The notes: generated by a model not told the origin, from the sequence alone. DNA of 64,000 nucleotides from Mesorhizobium amorphae (GCF_014843845.1 NZ_JHQS01000007.1:186001-250000), one strand, 5' to 3'. Counted from the first letter of the stretch, positions 18,639 through 29,262 are shown. Numbers and translations: made by a program.

Positions 18639-21600
18639 ATGGCAATTCTGGCAGCCGTCTACCACCTGACCCACTACAAATACGACCGGCCGGTGGTTCT
18701 CGGCCCGCAGGTCATCAGACTGCAGCCGGCGCCGCATTCCCGCACCAAGGTCTTGAGCCATTCGCTGAAGGTCGAGCCAAAGAACCATTTCGTCAATCTG
18801 CAGCAGGACCCCTACGGCAATTTCCTCGCCCGTTTCGTCTTCCCGGAGCCGGTGACCGAACTGAAAATCGAGGTCGACCTCGTCGCCGACATGACGGTCT
18901 ACAATCCGTTCGATTTCTTCGTCGAGCCGTCGGCCGAGACGTTTCCGTTCGAATATCCGGAAGAGATCCGCGACGATCTCGCCATCTACCGGACGCCGGA
19001 GCCGGCGGGTCCGCTGCTGTCAGCCCTCCTGAAGACCATCGACCGCAGCCCCAAGAATACCGTCGATTTCCTCGTCGACCTCAATGCGCGGCTGCAGCGC
19101 GAGATCGCCTACATCGTGCGCATGGAAACCGGCGTCTTCTCGCCCGAGGAGACGCTTGCCGCCGCCAAGGGATCGTGCCGGGATTCGAGCTGGCTGCTGG
19201 TGCAGATCCTGAGGAACCTTGGCATCGCCGCGCGTTTCGTGTCCGGCTATCTGGTCCAGCTCAAGCCTGATCTCGTCGCGCTTGACGGACCGCCCGGCAC
19301 CGCGATCGACTTCACCGATCTGCATGCCTGGTGCGAGGTCTATATTCCGGGTGCAGGCTGGATCGGCTTCGACCCGACCTCCGGCCTGCTCACCGGCGAA
19401 AGCCATGTGCCGCTGGCGGCGACGCCGCATTTCCGCAACGCAGCCCCCATCTCCGGCATGGCGAGCTTCGCCAATGTCGAATTCGGCTTCGACATGCGGG
19501 TCGACCGCATCGCCGAGCATCCACGCATCACCAAGCCTTTCTCGGACGAAAGCTGGCAGGCACTGGATGCACTGGGCAACAAGGTCGATGCCGCGCTCCA
19601 GGCCGGTGATGTCAGGCTGACCATGGGCGGCGAACCGACCTTCGTGTCGATCGACGATTTCGAATCGGCCGAATGGAACACCGCCGCCGTCGGCCCGACC
19701 AAGCGCGAAAAGGCCGATGCGCTGATCCGAAAACTGCGCGAGCGCTTTGCGCCGGGCGGTTTTCTCCACTATGGCCAGGGCAAATGGTATCCGGGCGAAA
19801 GCCTGCCGCGCTGGACCTTCTCGCTCTACTGGCGCGCCGATGGCGAGCCAGTGTGGAGCGATCCGTCGCTGATCGCGCGCGAAAAGAGCGACGCAAAGGT
19901 CGGGCCGCAGCAAGCCGAAAGCCTGCTGACGGCGATCGCCGGCGAGCTCGGCATCGACAAGGAGATGGTCAGCGAAGCCTATGAGGATCCGGCCGAATGG
20001 CTGCTCAAGGAAGGCAAGCTGCCCGACAATGTCGATCCCTCCAACTCGAAGCTGGAGGACCCGGAAGAGCGCAGCCGCATGGCGCGCGTGTTCGAACGCG
20101 GCCTGACCAAGCCGTCGGGCTATGTGCTGCCGGTGCAGCGCTGGAACAGCCAGGCTTCCGGGCAGCGCTGGCGTTCGGAGAAATGGAAGACGCGGCGCGG
20201 CCGGCTGTTCCTGGTGCCCGGCGATTCACCGGTCGGCTACCGCTTGCCGCTCGGCACGCTGCCCTATGTGCCGCCGGCGCAATTCCCCTACATCGTGCCG
20301 GTCGACCCGTCGCTGCCGCGCGGCCCGCTGCCGGCGCGCGCGGCCATCTTGCCCGCAGAGTCGCCGGCCGAGCTCGAAGGCGCCGACGAGATGGCGCGCC
20401 GCCAGCAGGCGGTATCCTTCACGGCGACAACCGGCCAGCAGGACCGCGTCGAGCAGGAGATCACCGAGATCGGCGGCGCGGTGCGTACAGCACTTTCGGT
20501 CGAGCCGCGTGACGGGCGCCTCTGCGTGTTCATGCCGCCGGTCGAGGCGCTCGAGGACTATCTCGAACTGGTGGCGGCAGCCGAGAACGCGGCCAGGGGA
20601 TTAGGCCTGCCTGTGCATATCGAGGGTTATGGTCCACCGCACGATCCGCGCCTCAACGTCATCCGCGTGGCGCCCGATCCCGGCGTCATCGAAGTCAACA
20701 TTCATCCGGCCGCGAACTGGCAGGATTGCGTGGCGACGACGACGGCGATCTACGAGGAGGCGCGGCAGACGCGGCTTGGCGCCGACAAATTTATGATCGA
20801 CGGCCGCCATACCGGCACCGGCGGCGGCAACCATGTCGTGGTCGGCGGTGCGACGCCTGACGACAGCCCGTTCCTGCGCCGTCCTGATTTGCTGAAGAGC
20901 CTGGTGCTGCAATGGCAGCGCCACCCTTCGCTCTCCTATCTGTTTTCGGGCCTGTTCATCGGCCCGACCAGCCAGGCGCCGCGCTTCGACGAGGCGCGCC
21001 ACGATTCGCTCTACGAGCTCGAGATCGCCATGGCGCAGGTGCCGCATCCGGACAAAGGCGCGGCACCCTTGCCGTGGCTGGTCGACCGGCTGTTCCGGAA
21101 CCTGTTGACCGACGTCACCGGCAACACGCACCGCTCGGAAATCTGCATCGACAAATTGTTTTCGCCCGACGGACCGACAGGCCGTCTCGGCCTGGTCGAA
21201 TTCCGCGGCTTCGAGATGCCGCCCAATGCGCGCATGAGCCTGGCGCAGCAATTGCTTGTTAGGGCGATCATTGCCCGCGCGTGGAAGAACCCGCTCGACG
21301 GGCGCTTCGTGCGCTGGGGCACGTCGCTGCATGACCGCTTCATGCTGCCGCACCATGTCTGGGCGGATTTTCTCGACGTGCTCGACGATCTCAAGCTCAA
21401 CGGCTTCGAGTTCCGCCCGGAATGGTTCAACGCGCAGCTCGAATTCCGCTTCCCCTTCTGCGGCGAGGTCCAGCATGCGGGCATAAAGCTGGAATTGCGG
21501 CAGGCGCTGGAGCCCTGGCACGTTATGGGCGAGCAAGGCGCCATCGGCGGCACCGTGCGTTTCGTCGATTCCTCGGTCGAGCGGCTGCAGGTCAAGACCG

Positions 21601-21998
21601 AAGGCCTCAACCCTGAGCGCCATGCAATCGTCTGCAATGGCCGCACCGTGCCGATGAAGGTGACCGACAACCGCGAGATCGCGGTGGCCGGCGTTCGCTT
21701 CAAGGCCTGGCAGCCGGCGTCGGGCCTGCACCCGGCGCTGCCGGTCAACACGCCGCTGATCTTCGACATCTACGACCGCTGGTCGGGCCGCGCGGTCGGC
21801 GGCTGCGTCTACCATGTCGCGCATCCCGGCGGGCGCAGCTACGACACCTTTCCGGTCAATGGCAACGAGGCCGAGGCGCGGCGGCTTGCCCGCTTCGAGC
21901 CGCGCGGCCATACGCCGTCCGGCTACGCGCTGCGCAACGAAGAAGCCTCTGAAGATTTTCCGATGACCCTTGACCTCCGGCGGCCACCAAGACTCTGA
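18639..21998 (+). CDS. Transglutaminase-like protein fused to DUF2126 putative amidoligase
   Basis: This encodes 1119 residues. The N-terminal beta domain ([20 protein letters not shown]) is followed by a transglutaminase core with Cys180 (GSCRDSSW), His229 (DLHAWCEV) and Asp245 (GFDPTSGL). From about residue 290 onward a DUF2126 region follows, which family literature treats as a glutamine-synthetase-like amidoligase; its marker segments include [29 protein letters not shown] and [12 protein letters not shown]. No signal peptide is present. It opens a three-gene unit with a permuted ATP-grasp protein 6 bp later and a second transglutaminase. Peptide bond formation or cleavage is inferred; no substrate is known to me. 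Confidence 0.9.
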   Translation: MAILAAVYHLTHYKYDRPVVLGPQVIRLQPAPHSRTKVLSHSLKVEPKNHFVNLQQDPYGNFLARFVFPEPVTELKIEVDLVADMTVYNPFDFFVEPSAETFPFEYPEEIRDDLAIYRTPEPAGPLLSALLKTIDRSPKNTVDFLVDLNARLQREIAYIVRMETGVFSPEETLAAAKGSCRDSSWLLVQILRNLGIAARFVSGYLVQLKPDLVALDGPPGTAIDFTDLHAWCEVYIPGAGWIGFDPTSGLLTGESHVPLAATPHFRNAAPISGMASFANVEFGFDMRVDRIAEHPRITKPFSDESWQALDALGNKVDAALQAGDVRLTMGGEPTFVSIDDFESAEWNTAAVGPTKREKADALIRKLRERFAPGGFLHYGQGKWYPGESLPRWTFSLYWRADGEPVWSDPSLIAREKSDAKVGPQQAESLLTAIAGELGIDKEMVSEAYEDPAEWLLKEGKLPDNVDPSNSKLEDPEERSRMARVFERGLTKPSGYVLPVQRWNSQASGQRWRSEKWKTRRGRLFLVPGDSPVGYRLPLGTLPYVPPAQFPYIVPVDPSLPRGPLPARAAILPAESPAELEGADEMARRQQAVSFTATTGQQDRVEQEITEIGGAVRTALSVEPRDGRLCVFMPPVEALEDYLELVAAAENAARGLGLPVHIEGYGPPHDPRLNVIRVAPDPGVIEVNIHPAANWQDCVATTTAIYEEARQTRLGADKFMIDGRHTGTGGGNHVVVGGATPDDSPFLRRPDLLKSLVLQWQRHPSLSYLFSGLFIGPTSQAPRFDEARHDSLYELEIAMAQVPHPDKGAAPLPWLVDRLFRNLLTDVTGNTHRSEICIDKLFSPDGPTGRLGLVEFRGFEMPPNARMSLAQQLLVRAIIARAWKNPLDGRFVRWGTSLHDRFMLPHHVWADFLDVLDDLKLNGFEFRPEWFNAQLEFRFPFCGEVQHAGIKLELRQALEPWHVMGEQGAIGGTVRFVDSSVERLQVKTEGLNPERHAIVCNGRTVPMKVTDNREIAVAGVRFKAWQPASGLHPALPVNTPLIFDIYDRWSGRAVGGCVYHVAHPGGRSYDTFPVNGNEAEARRLARFEPRGHTPSGYALRNEEASEDFPMTLDLRRPPRL

Positions 21999-22004
21999 TC
22001 AGCG

Positions 22005-24416
22005 ATGGCAAAGGGGAATCAGAAAAAGATACGTGACAAGCCGCTGACGCACAGTCTGCTGGAGCACTACCAGCCGATCGACGGCGTCGTCGACGAGATG
22101 GTCGATGCATCTGGCAATCCGCGTCCGGTCTGGCAGGATTTCATCGAGGCGCTGGAGCAACTGGGGCCGGAAAAGCTCGGCCAGCGTTTCGCCCGCGCCG
22201 ACCAGTATCTGCGCGACGCCGGCGTCTACTACCGCGTCTACGACAAGGCCGGCGCCAACGAGCGGGAATGGCCGCTGGCGCATGTCCCGCTGCTGATCGA
22301 GGAAAGGGAGTGGGCCGACATCAGTGCCGGCCTCGTCCAGCGCGCCGATCTGTTCGAAGAGATATTGGCCGACATATACGGGTCGAACCGGCTGATCGAC
22401 AAAGGCATTCTGCCGGCCGGCCTGATCGCGGCGAGCCCCGAATATTTGCGGCCCGTCGTCGGCGTCCGGCCTGCCAGCGGCCATTTCCTCCACATGCTCG
22501 CCTTCGAACTCGGTCGCGGCCCGGACGGACGTTGGTGGGTGCTGGGCGACCGCACGCAGGCGCCTTCAGGAGCGGGCTTTGCGCTGGAGAACCGTGTCGC
22601 CACCACGCGCGCGCTGTCCGACATCTATGGCGAGATGCATGTGCATCGGCTTGCCGGCTTCTTCCGCCGTTTTCGCGATGCGTTGATCGGCATGGCCAAG
22701 GTATCGGGCGGCCGCGTCGCCATCCTGACGCCGGGGCCGCTCAACGAAACCTATTACGAGCACGCCTATATCGCCCGCTATCTCGGCATCATGCTGCTCG
22801 AGGGCGAGGACCTGACCGTCTCGGGCGGCAGACTAATGGTGCGCACGGTCTCGGGGCTGAAGCCGGTCGGCGTGCTGTGGCGGCGGCTCGACGCCGCCTT
22901 CGCCGATCCGCTGGAGCTCAGGCCGGACTCGCAGATCGGCACGCCGGGGCTGGTCGAGGCAATCCGCCAGGGCGCGGTTTCGGCCGTCAACGCGCTCGGT
23001 TCCGGCCTGCTGGAAACGCGGGCGCTGCAGTCGTTCCTGCCGAGGATTGCGCGCGAGTTGCGGGGCGAGGAGCTTCTCTTGCCAAGCGTCGCCACCTGGT
23101 GGTGCGGGCAAGAGAGCGAGCGCCGGCATGTGCTCGCCAATTTCGACCGCATGGTTGTCGGTCCGGCGCTGTCGACGCGGCTTGCCTTCGAGGATGACGA
23201 GTCGACCCGGCTCGGGTCGACACTGTCCGACGAGGAGCGGGCCGAACTGGTCGCCCGTATCGAGCGCGATGGCGGCGGCTTCGTCGGCCAGGAAGCGGTG
23301 ACGCTGTCGACCACGCCGGTCTATATCGGCGGCTGGCTGGAGCCGCGGCCGGCGAGCCTGCGCGTCTATCTGGCCCGAACACCGGAAGGCTGGACGGTGA
23401 TGCCCGGCGGCTTTGCGCGCATCGGCTTTTCGCTCGATCCGACGGCGATCGCCATGCAGCGCGGCGGCCAGGCAGCGGATGTGTGGGTTGTCAGCGACCG
23501 GCCGGTGGAGCGCGAGACGCTGCTGCCGCAGGAGCACGACAGCTTCACCCGCACCATGCCGGGCAACCTGCCCAGCCGGGCAGCGGAAAACCTGACATGG
23601 CTCGGCCGCTATATCGAGCGGTCGGAAGACACGGTGCGCATCCTGCGCGCCTATCACGTGCGGCTGGCCGAGACCTCCGATCCTGAAATGCCGCTGCTTG
23701 CCGACGTCAGGGACTATCTCGAACCTTTCGGCATCGACGTCGATTCGGCGATCCCGCTCGGCCTGATCAGCACGCTGGACAGCGCCGTCTACAGCGCCGG
23801 CCAGATCCGCGACCGGTTTTCGCCCGATGGCTGGCTGGCGCTGAAGGATCTGTCGAAGACCATCCATCAGTTCGCGACCACTGTGGCGCCGGGCGACGAC
23901 GCGACGCGGGCAATGACGGTGATCCTGCGCAAACTCTCGGGCTTTTCCGGCCTGCTGCATGAGAACATGTACCGCTTCACCGGCTGGCGTTTCCTCGAGA
24001 TCGGAAGGCGGCTGGAGCGCGGCATCCAGATCGCCCGCACGCTGGCCTGCCTGACCAGGACCGGAGCGCCGGACGGCGCGCTCGATATGATGCTGGAGAT
24101 CGGCGACAGCGTCATGACCCATCGCCGGCAATATCCGGTGCAGGCCGGGCGGCGCACGGTGATCGATCTCCTGGCGCTCGATCCGCTCAATCCGCGCTCG
24201 ATCCTGTTTCAGCTCGAGCGGCTGAAAGCCGAAATCGGGCTGTTGCCCACCGTCGGCGGCGAGGGGCATATGTCGCCGGCGGCCAAGGAGATCCTGCAGC
24301 TCAACACGGCGATCGCCGTGATGGAGCCTTCGGACATGACGGCGAATGCACTCGACGATCTCGCCGGCGAGATCGGCGGCCTCTACAACAGCGTCGCCAA
24401 GGCCTATTTCGGATAA
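22005..24416 (+). CDS. Circularly permuted ATP-grasp protein fused to alpha-E domain
   Basis: This encodes 803 residues. Residues ~1-490 are the circularly permuted ATP-grasp ligase (COG2308): GVYYRVYDKAGANEREWPLA, GRWWVLGDRTQAPSGAGFAL and VAILTPGPLNETYYEHAYIA. From about residue 518 the alpha-E domain (COG2307) begins with the signature SRAAENLTWLGRYIERSED and continues helical to the end. In many genomes these two are separate adjacent genes, so this is a fused form. It starts 6 bp after the transglutaminase-DUF2126 gene. The ATP-grasp half should make an amide or peptide bond using ATP; the alpha-E role is unknown. Confidence 0.9.
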   Translation: MAKGNQKKIRDKPLTHSLLEHYQPIDGVVDEMVDASGNPRPVWQDFIEALEQLGPEKLGQRFARADQYLRDAGVYYRVYDKAGANEREWPLAHVPLLIEEREWADISAGLVQRADLFEEILADIYGSNRLIDKGILPAGLIAASPEYLRPVVGVRPASGHFLHMLAFELGRGPDGRWWVLGDRTQAPSGAGFALENRVATTRALSDIYGEMHVHRLAGFFRRFRDALIGMAKVSGGRVAILTPGPLNETYYEHAYIARYLGIMLLEGEDLTVSGGRLMVRTVSGLKPVGVLWRRLDAAFADPLELRPDSQIGTPGLVEAIRQGAVSAVNALGSGLLETRALQSFLPRIARELRGEELLLPSVATWWCGQESERRHVLANFDRMVVGPALSTRLAFEDDESTRLGSTLSDEERAELVARIERDGGGFVGQEAVTLSTTPVYIGGWLEPRPASLRVYLARTPEGWTVMPGGFARIGFSLDPTAIAMQRGGQAADVWVVSDRPVERETLLPQEHDSFTRTMPGNLPSRAAENLTWLGRYIERSEDTVRILRAYHVRLAETSDPEMPLLADVRDYLEPFGIDVDSAIPLGLISTLDSAVYSAGQIRDRFSPDGWLALKDLSKTIHQFATTVAPGDDATRAMTVILRKLSGFSGLLHENMYRFTGWRFLEIGRRLERGIQIARTLACLTRTGAPDGALDMMLEIGDSVMTHRRQYPVQAGRRTVIDLLALDPLNPRSILFQLERLKAEIGLLPTVGGEGHMSPAAKEILQLNTAIAVMEPSDMTANALDDLAGEIGGLYNSVAKAYFG

Positions 24417-24429
24417 GACCAAGGCAGCC

Positions 24430-25314
24430 ATGCTCTACGACATCAGGCTTCATCTCAGCTACGACTACGATGCCGCGGCCGGCGGCGGCCGCCATCAGGT
24501 GCGCGTGCTGCCACCGACCATATCGGGCGTGCAGCGGGTGGTCGCCGCGTCCCTGTCCTTCGCGCCGGCGCCCAGCGAACGCGCGGACTTTTCCGACTTT
24601 TTCGGCAACAATGTCACCTCGATCGCCGTTCGCGATGCGCATGATGCCTTGGACATCAGGATGAGCGCGCGCGTGTCTGTGTCTCGTCCGGAGCCCGGGC
24701 TCGACGTGTCGCCCGGGATAGACCGGCTTAAGGAGGAACTCTGCGCGGTGCGGTCACTGGCGCCCGATGCGCCGCATCACTTTCTCGCCGCCAGCGATCA
24801 CGCCGGCATCGATGCGGCGATCACGGCATACGCGCAAGCGAGCATCGCCGGTTCGACCGCCGGCACGGTCATGGATTTGTGCAACCGCATTCATCGCGAT
24901 TTCACCTATGACGGCAAGGCGACCACGGTCCAGACGCGCGCCAGCGACGCCTTCGGCCTGAAGCGGGGCGTCTGCCAGGATTTTTCGCATATCATGATTT
25001 CAGGCCTACGCGGTCTCGGCATTCCCGCCGGCTATGTCAGCGGGTTCCTGCGCACCATTCCGCCGAAGGGCAAACCCCGGCTGGAGGGCGCCGACGCCAT
25101 GCATGCCTGGGTCAAGGCCTGGTGCGGGCGCGACGCCGGCTGGCAGGAATTCGACCCGACCAACGGCATGCGGGCAAGCAACGACCACATCACCGTCGGC
25201 TACGGCCGCGACTATTCCGACGTGGCGCCGATCGTCGGCGTGCTGAAGACCACGGGCGGACAGGTCGGCGAGCAGGCGGTCGACGTCATTCCAGTTGCCC
25301 TCGAGAAAGTCTGA
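24430..25314 (+). CDS. Transglutaminase-like cysteine peptidase/transferase
   Basis: This encodes 294 residues. The N-terminal Bact_transglu_N beta domain (MLYDIRLHLSYDYDAAAGGG) is followed by the papain-like core with Cys182 (RGVCQDFSHIMI), His225 (DAMHAWVKAW) and Asp242 (GWQEFDPTNG). It starts 13 bp after the ATP-grasp gene and completes the three-gene cassette. ATG 24430 is chosen by family alignment of the opening block; the frame is open upstream as read-through. There is no signal peptide. It may hydrolyse or cross-link the product of the two ligases. Confidence 0.9.
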   Translation: MLYDIRLHLSYDYDAAAGGGRHQVRVLPPTISGVQRVVAASLSFAPAPSERADFSDFFGNNVTSIAVRDAHDALDIRMSARVSVSRPEPGLDVSPGIDRLKEELCAVRSLAPDAPHHFLAASDHAGIDAAITAYAQASIAGSTAGTVMDLCNRIHRDFTYDGKATTVQTRASDAFGLKRGVCQDFSHIMISGLRGLGIPAGYVSGFLRTIPPKGKPRLEGADAMHAWVKAWCGRDAGWQEFDPTNGMRASNDHITVGYGRDYSDVAPIVGVLKTTGGQVGEQAVDVIPVALEKV

Positions 25315-25445
25315 CCGGATCCCAGGCTCAGGCTGTTCGTAAGTCTCCGGGCGAGCAAAGACTGCTTCTCAAAAGCCGATGCTGCCGTTATCTTGGGCAC
25401 AAGGATTGGGGCCGCCGGACGCATGCGCCGGCGCGGAGTTTATCA

Positions 25446-26381
25446 TTGAAAACGGTCAGCGTTATCATTCCGGCACATAATGCGGCGGCCACCATTGCCG
25501 GCACGCTGGCGTCGCTTCGTTCAGAGGCGGCGGTCATTGGCGAAGTGCTGCTGGTCGACGATGCGTCCTCGGACGACACGGCCGCCGTGGCTGAGGAAGC
25601 TGCATCGCGGCTGGCCTTGCCGCTGCGCGTGATTGCGTCGAATTGCCGGGACGCCGGCGGCGCCCGCAATCTGGCCCTGGCGCAGGCGGACTGCCCATGG
25701 ATATACATGATCGATGCCGATGATCTGCATCTGGAAGGCGGCCTGAGATCGCTGCTTTCGCGAAGCGACGCGCAACCGAGAGCCGAGATGGTGGTCGGCG
25801 CCTTTCGCCGGCGTACCAAGGGCGAGCATCACCAGTTCAAATTGCCGTACGGCTATACGGTTACCGGCATCGCCAACGCCTCTGCCTATCTGGAAGGTCA
25901 GGTTCGCTCGATCGCGGTCGGCAGTGCGCTGGTGTCCCGGCGCGCGATCGGCGAGACGCGGTTCCCGACCGCGCTCGCCTATGATGAGGACACGCTGTTC
26001 TGGGCGCGACTGATGTGCCGGGCCCCGCTTGCCGTCATTACACAGCCCGTCATGACCTACTTCGTCTCGGCGGAGCGCTCCGACGACCGTTTCACGATCA
26101 AGCCGGCACAACGCTTCCTCGCCTGGCGCCACGCCTTGCGTCAACTCACCGACTGCGGCATCGCCAAGTCGACGCTGAAAACGAGGGAAGGCCTGGTCGC
26201 GCTCAAGATCGCCCGCGTCCACTATGCACGCGGCGACTTTGACACGGCAGCGCGGTTCCTTGCCGTGGCCAAGGCCGCGCCCAAGGTCCCCTCGGACATA
26301 TGGCGCTGCATGCGCTACCAGTTGAAGCTCGCGGTGCGGCGCCGTTTCTCCATTTCACACGCCCTGCTGCAAAGTGCCTGA
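25446..26381 (+). CDS. Family 2 glycosyltransferase
   Basis: This encodes 311 residues of the GT-A fold. The opening VSVIIPAHNAAATIAGTLAS and the acidic pair VLLVDDASSDDT bind the nucleotide-sugar; YMIDADD is the DxD-type metal motif. I place the start at TTG 25446, with GGAG 7 nt upstream, because no ATG fits the family opening. It heads three overlapping glycosyltransferase genes. The acceptor and sugar are unknown; exopolysaccharide or surface glycan decoration is a guess from family. Confidence 0.85.
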   Translation: MKTVSVIIPAHNAAATIAGTLASLRSEAAVIGEVLLVDDASSDDTAAVAEEAASRLALPLRVIASNCRDAGGARNLALAQADCPWIYMIDADDLHLEGGLRSLLSRSDAQPRAEMVVGAFRRRTKGEHHQFKLPYGYTVTGIANASAYLEGQVRSIAVGSALVSRRAIGETRFPTALAYDEDTLFWARLMCRAPLAVITQPVMTYFVSAERSDDRFTIKPAQRFLAWRHALRQLTDCGIAKSTLKTREGLVALKIARVHYARGDFDTAARFLAVAKAAPKVPSDIWRCMRYQLKLAVRRRFSISHALLQSA

Positions 26382-27255
26382 TTCACACCGACCGAAGCTT
26401 GCTGTGGTCGTTATTGGCTACCGCGCGCCGGTTCAGATAGTCGATGCGGTGACATCTCTGCTTGATCAGAACCCGCCGCTCGAGATCGTCGTGGTCAACT
26501 CAGGTGGTGGGAACATGCTGGCACTGTTGGCTGGCGCCGGGATCAAGGTGCCGGTGATCGAGATCGGTCGAAGGCTGTATGTCGGTGCGGCCCGCAATGT
26601 CGGCATAGCGGCGACACAAGCGCCCTTCGTTGCTTTTCTTGCCGACGATTGCCTCGCCTGTCCCGGCTGGGCCGAGGCCCGGATAGAGCGACATCTGGCC
26701 GGCGACCGCATGGTGGCGAGCGCCATCGTGAACAGCCATCCGCGCAATCTGATTGCCTGTGCGGCTCATCTGATCATGTTCATGCGGCGACTTCCCGGTT
26801 TGCCGGCGGATCGTGCGCTGCGATACGGCGTGTCGTTCGATCGCAAGCTGTTCGATGAATACGGCTTGTTCGACGAAGAGTTGCCAGCCGGCGAAGATAC
26901 CAACTTTCTGGACAGGCTGCCGCGGGAACCTCTGCCCGTCTGGGAGCCGCGTGTGCAAACAGTGCATCGCAATGAAACAAGCCTGGTGAGGCTGTTTGCC
27001 GATCAATACCGGCGTGGATGTCGACGCGGTGACTACCTTGTCGCGTCCAGCCCAAAGACGCCGTTCCGATTTTTTCGCGACACCTTTCACGACCGGCATA
27101 ATGTCCGCAAGCTGGCGAAGATCGGGCTTTCCGGACGGGATCGAACCTTCGCGATGATGTCGCTGCCAATTGTCTGGCTGGCCCTGTTGATCAAATCCGT
27201 GGGCGTCTATGCTGGCGCGCGCGACGGTGCGAAAGCGGGCAAGCGACCGCAATGA
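26374..27255 (+). CDS. Family 2 glycosyltransferase
   Basis: This encodes 293 residues. LAVVVIGYRAPVQIVDAVTS and EIVVVNSGGGNMLALL are the family 2 opening blocks, and VAFLADDCLACPGW holds the DxD-like acidic motif. The LPAGEDTNFLDRLP segment resembles the catalytic ED region. A hydrophobic stretch near the C-terminus (MSLPIVWLALLIKSVGVYAG) could anchor it to the membrane. It starts at a GTG inside the 3' end of the previous gene (8-nt overlap) and overlaps the next gene by 4 nt. The specificity is unknown. Confidence 0.85.
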   Translation: MPDSHRPKLAVVVIGYRAPVQIVDAVTSLLDQNPPLEIVVVNSGGGNMLALLAGAGIKVPVIEIGRRLYVGAARNVGIAATQAPFVAFLADDCLACPGWAEARIERHLAGDRMVASAIVNSHPRNLIACAAHLIMFMRRLPGLPADRALRYGVSFDRKLFDEYGLFDEELPAGEDTNFLDRLPREPLPVWEPRVQTVHRNETSLVRLFADQYRRGCRRGDYLVASSPKTPFRFFRDTFHDRHNVRKLAKIGLSGRDRTFAMMSLPIVWLALLIKSVGVYAGARDGAKAGKRPQ

Positions 27256-28004
27256 TAACATCCCACATGAAACCCCAACCTCCGCGACGGCCCGGATTGT
27301 TCCGCTCGCGGCAGAGAGTTATCGCAGTCTTCAGCTATCGCTTTGACGCGCATCTGGTTTCCGATCTTATCGCCAACCTCGATCCGATCGTCGATGGCTG
27401 GATTGCCTATGACGATCGCAAGGCGACGGGGGCTTTCAGCAGCGAGCCGCTTCGGCGGCACGCGCTGCTGGCGGCGGCGCGCGACGCTGCCGCCGACTGG
27501 ATTTTGGCTATCGATCCCGACGAGCGGCTGGAACGCGGTGCGGCAGAGCGGATCGCAAAATTGACGAGTGTCTACAGGCGAATTGCCTGGGGGTTCAGAC
27601 TCCGTGAAATGTATTCGCCGACCGACTACCGCGTCGATGGGCTATGGGGCGAAAAAATTCAGTACCGCCTGTTCAAAGCCTACGACCCGGCAAACTGCCA
27701 GTCCAAGGACTTTCACGATCTCTGGTATCCTTCCAGTGTCGGGTTCAAAGCCAGGGATAGTGGGCTCAACCTCTATCATCTGAAAATGATCGAGCCCAAG
27801 CGGCGGATCGCCCGCCGTGATCTTTATGACTATCTCGATCCGGGGCATGTGCTTCAGGACGTGGGCTACGATTACCTCGCTGACGAGGCCGGGGCAGTCT
27901 TTGAACGCATTTCCCCTGGACGCGAATACCATCCACCTCATGTCGACGATGGCGGCCTGTGGATGGCCGACATTGCAGCCGGGATGCACGGCCGGCCACC
28001 CTGA
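27252..28004 (+). CDS. Glycosyltransferase-like protein (GT2/GT92 type)
   Basis: This encodes 250 residues, overlapping the upstream glycosyltransferase by 4 nt (ATGA). FSYRFDAHLVSDLIANLDPI and the DWILAIDPDERLE motif are typical of short family 2-like transferases, in which DPDE is the metal-binding core. RLREMYSPTDYRVDGLWGEK and SKDFHDLWYP are further family blocks. There is no signal peptide or clear membrane helix. It ends the three-gene cluster; topoisomerase IB starts 85 bp later. The acceptor is unknown. Confidence 0.78.
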   Translation: MITSHMKPQPPRRPGLFRSRQRVIAVFSYRFDAHLVSDLIANLDPIVDGWIAYDDRKATGAFSSEPLRRHALLAAARDAAADWILAIDPDERLERGAAERIAKLTSVYRRIAWGFRLREMYSPTDYRVDGLWGEKIQYRLFKAYDPANCQSKDFHDLWYPSSVGFKARDSGLNLYHLKMIEPKRRIARRDLYDYLDPGHVLQDVGYDYLADEAGAVFERISPGREYHPPHVDDGGLWMADIAAGMHGRPP

Positions 28005-28089
28005 TCGGTCAACCCCGAAAACATTCCCTGACGACGGAACCTGCCGTCGATCCGTTGCTTATCTACGCGGAAGTTCCCGCGGAGAGGAC

Positions 28090-29193
28090 ATGCTGGACAA
28101 ATCCGGGTCGTCACACGAATCGGCCGACAGGAAAGTTGCACCAGGCAATGGAGCGGCGACGAATGGCGCCCAGGCTTCCGCCGACCAGGCGTCGCTGATC
28201 TATGTTTCCGACAGCGAAGCCGGCATCCGCCGCCTCAGGGCAGGCAAGGGCTTCTCCTACAAGGGGCCGAACGACCGCGCGGTGAGCGAGAGCACCATCG
28301 CGCGCATCAAGGCGCTCGCCATACCGCCGGCCTGGACCGATGTGTGGATCTCGCCCGATCCGGAGGGTCACATCCAGGCGACCGGCCGCGACCAGCGCGG
28401 GCGCAAGCAGTATCGCTACCATCCGCTATGGGCCGAAGAGCGCGACGGGGCCAAATATTCGAGCCTGGTCGCCTTTGCCGAAAGCCTGCCCGAACTGCGC
28501 CAGCGGATCGATGCCGATCTGCGCCGCCACGGCCTGCCGGCGGAACGCGTCGTCGCGGCAGTTGTCTGGCTGCTCGACAACACCATGATCCGCGTCGGCA
28601 ACGCCGCCTATGCGCGCGACAACAAGAGTTTCGGACTGACCACGCTGCGCGACCGTCATGTCGACATCAAGGGCACCAGCCTGCGCTTTGCCTTCAAGGG
28701 CAAGTCCGGCAAGGAATGGAAACTGAAGCTGGTCGATCGCCGGATCGCCAGGATCGTGCGCGGCGCCCAGGACCTGCCGGGGCAGAAGCTGTTCCAGTAT
28801 CTCGACGAGGACGGCAACAGGCGTCCCGTGCGTTCCGACGACGTCAACCGCTACATCCGCGACGCGGCCGGCGCGGATTTCAGCTCCAAGCACTTCCGCA
28901 CCTGGGGCGGCACGATCCATGCCGCCTCGCTGTTTGCGCAGACGGAGGTTCCCGAAAGCCAGGCGCAAATCAAGCGGACGACGAATGCCGTCATCGACAA
29001 GGTCGCGGAGCGGCTGGGCAATACGCGCGCCGTCTGCCGCAAATGCTACATTCATCCGACGGTCTTCGAGGCCTGGTCGCAAGGGCGGCTACTCGGTGAA
29101 ATGGCGCAAGCGAACAAACGCAAGCGGGCTATACCGGGGCTCGATGACGAGGAGATGCTGATCCTGCGATGGCTGAAGATGCAAGAGAGCTGA
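28090..29193 (+). CDS. DNA topoisomerase IB (poxvirus-like bacterial type)
   Basis: This encodes 367 residues. It relaxes supercoiled DNA through a 3'-phosphotyrosyl intermediate. The N-terminal domain is followed by the catalytic core with MIRVGNAAYARDNKSFGLTT and FRTWGGTIHAA. The nucleophile is most likely Tyr320 in CRKCYIHPTVFEAW, and RVGN and HFRTWGG carry the conserved Arg and His. I start at ATG 28090 (GGAGAGG upstream), because the longer open frame is glycosyltransferase read-through. Chromosomal TopIB genes are common in rhizobia. Confidence 0.92.
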   Translation: MLDKSGSSHESADRKVAPGNGAATNGAQASADQASLIYVSDSEAGIRRLRAGKGFSYKGPNDRAVSESTIARIKALAIPPAWTDVWISPDPEGHIQATGRDQRGRKQYRYHPLWAEERDGAKYSSLVAFAESLPELRQRIDADLRRHGLPAERVVAAVVWLLDNTMIRVGNAAYARDNKSFGLTTLRDRHVDIKGTSLRFAFKGKSGKEWKLKLVDRRIARIVRGAQDLPGQKLFQYLDEDGNRRPVRSDDVNRYIRDAAGADFSSKHFRTWGGTIHAASLFAQTEVPESQAQIKRTTNAVIDKVAERLGNTRAVCRKCYIHPTVFEAWSQGRLLGEMAQANKRKRAIPGLDDEEMLILRWLKMQES

Positions 29194-29262
29194 TGCAGGC
29201 GGGCGAATTTCTCGCGGGCTCATGATGCGCCATCGAAAGCCCAGATTTTTTTATCGACCTTA

